Shown: positions 62,235-62,408 of the stretch, one piece after another | How positions within the stretch are numbered: the stretch's first letter is position 1 | Layout of the letters: every line of letters starts with the position of its first letter | NCBI GenBank assembly: GCA_902651635.1 | Contig: CACRSC010000036.1 | Coordinates: forward strand, 209,798 to 272,205 | Origin: Mastigamoeba balamuthi | Taxonomy: Eukaryota > Evosea > Mastigamoebida > Mastigamoebidae | DNA length: 62,408 bases | Direction of reading: 5' to 3' | Position numbers and translations under genes: made by a program | The notes under the pieces: model-generated | Seen by the model: the letters and a program-made list of their open reading frames with translations, nothing else | Databases searched by the model: none | What the model was told of the DNA's origin: nothing

Positions 62235-62408
62235 TCTACCGAAAGAAAGAAATCGTCGTTTCCCTTTCCGCTGCCAGTGAGGGATAAGCCCTTTCGAGCC
62301 AGGGGCGTTGTGGTTGGGGGAGGGGGGGGGTGTTACGGTGGGTGGTGTGTTTGGGGGGGGCATGCGTGTTGTGGGGCCTGGGGGGGTATGTCCAGGGGCG
62401 GTTCCGGG
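62235..62408 (-). mobile_element. 3' end of a CG-preserved LINE copy, cut by the window edge
   Basis: From about 62235 the sequence parallels the 3' region of the LINE at 34998-35160. Shared words are AGGGATAAGC / AGAGATAAGC, GAGCCAGGGGCGTTG / AAGCCAGGGGCATTG, GTTACGGTGGGTGG / GTTATGGTGGGTGG, and CATGCGTGTTGTG / CATGTGTGTTGTG. Wherever they differ at a CG, this copy has CG and the other has TG or CA. The 3' tail on the minus strand reads TTTCTTTC. The coding part lies beyond the window. Confidence 0.75.

Noticed and set aside
1-62408. tRNA, rRNA or other structured RNA genes
   Set aside because: I looked for tRNA A/B boxes with matching cloverleaf arms and for rRNA signatures in the spacers and found none I could support by eye.

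Overview
The window is nuclear DNA of a GC-rich, intron-rich protist. Almost every gene is broken by short spliceosomal introns, mostly about 45-120 bases. The gene content includes a MORN3-like ciliary protein, a voltage-dependent anion channel, an INO80 subunit, a Rab GTPase and a receptor kinase with a cysteine-rich ectodomain. That kinase resembles the transmembrane kinases of Entamoeba and relatives, and the first gene resembles the amoebozoan regulator CudA. A flagellated GC-rich amoebozoan such as an archamoeba of the Mastigamoeba type fits best, but this is inference.

Layout, left to right: a putative transcription regulator (minus), MORN3 (plus), an unknown Cys-rich/acidic-repeat/SR protein (plus), a 2124-residue LOXHD1-like protein with 13 PLAT domains (minus), a VDAC porin (plus), the eEF1A lysine methyltransferase EEF1AKMT2 (minus), a stand-alone DUSP12/Yvh1-type zinc module (plus), a gene-poor stretch, a RING-CH-like gene that may be decaying (plus) and an ankyrin-repeat gene (minus).

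From about 20.9 to 37.3 kb lies the most unusual part. An ankyrin gene and a two-domain glycosyltransferase gene are repeated as a mirror image around an ERMP1-like M28 peptidase gene. The two copies have decayed reciprocally: the left arm keeps the ankyrin gene and has a broken glycosyltransferase, while the right arm keeps the glycosyltransferase and has a broken ankyrin gene. Two blocks in this part (about 25.8-30.1 kb and 34.5-37.5 kb) are AT-rich and almost free of CG dinucleotides. Alignable copies show CG to TG/CA decay. The right block also holds a 5'-truncated LINE insertion with a perfect 17-base target-site duplication, and a CG-preserved relative of that LINE begins at the right end of the window.

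After this come tandem LOTUS/OST-HTH-like domains with a coiled-coil tail, directly followed by a LOTUS-TPR-J-like gene that may be the same gene (plus). Then come a bacterial-type acyltransferase-3/SGNH protein (plus), the receptor kinase (plus), a receptor-type cyclic nucleotide phosphodiesterase (minus), a WSC/Cys-rich membrane protein (plus), ACTR5 (plus) and a Rab GTPase with a shortened switch I (minus). The last part suggests a signalling-rich surface: kinase, phosphodiesterase and WSC receptor lie next to each other. Exon borders given to the base were checked for reading-frame continuity; others are approximate.
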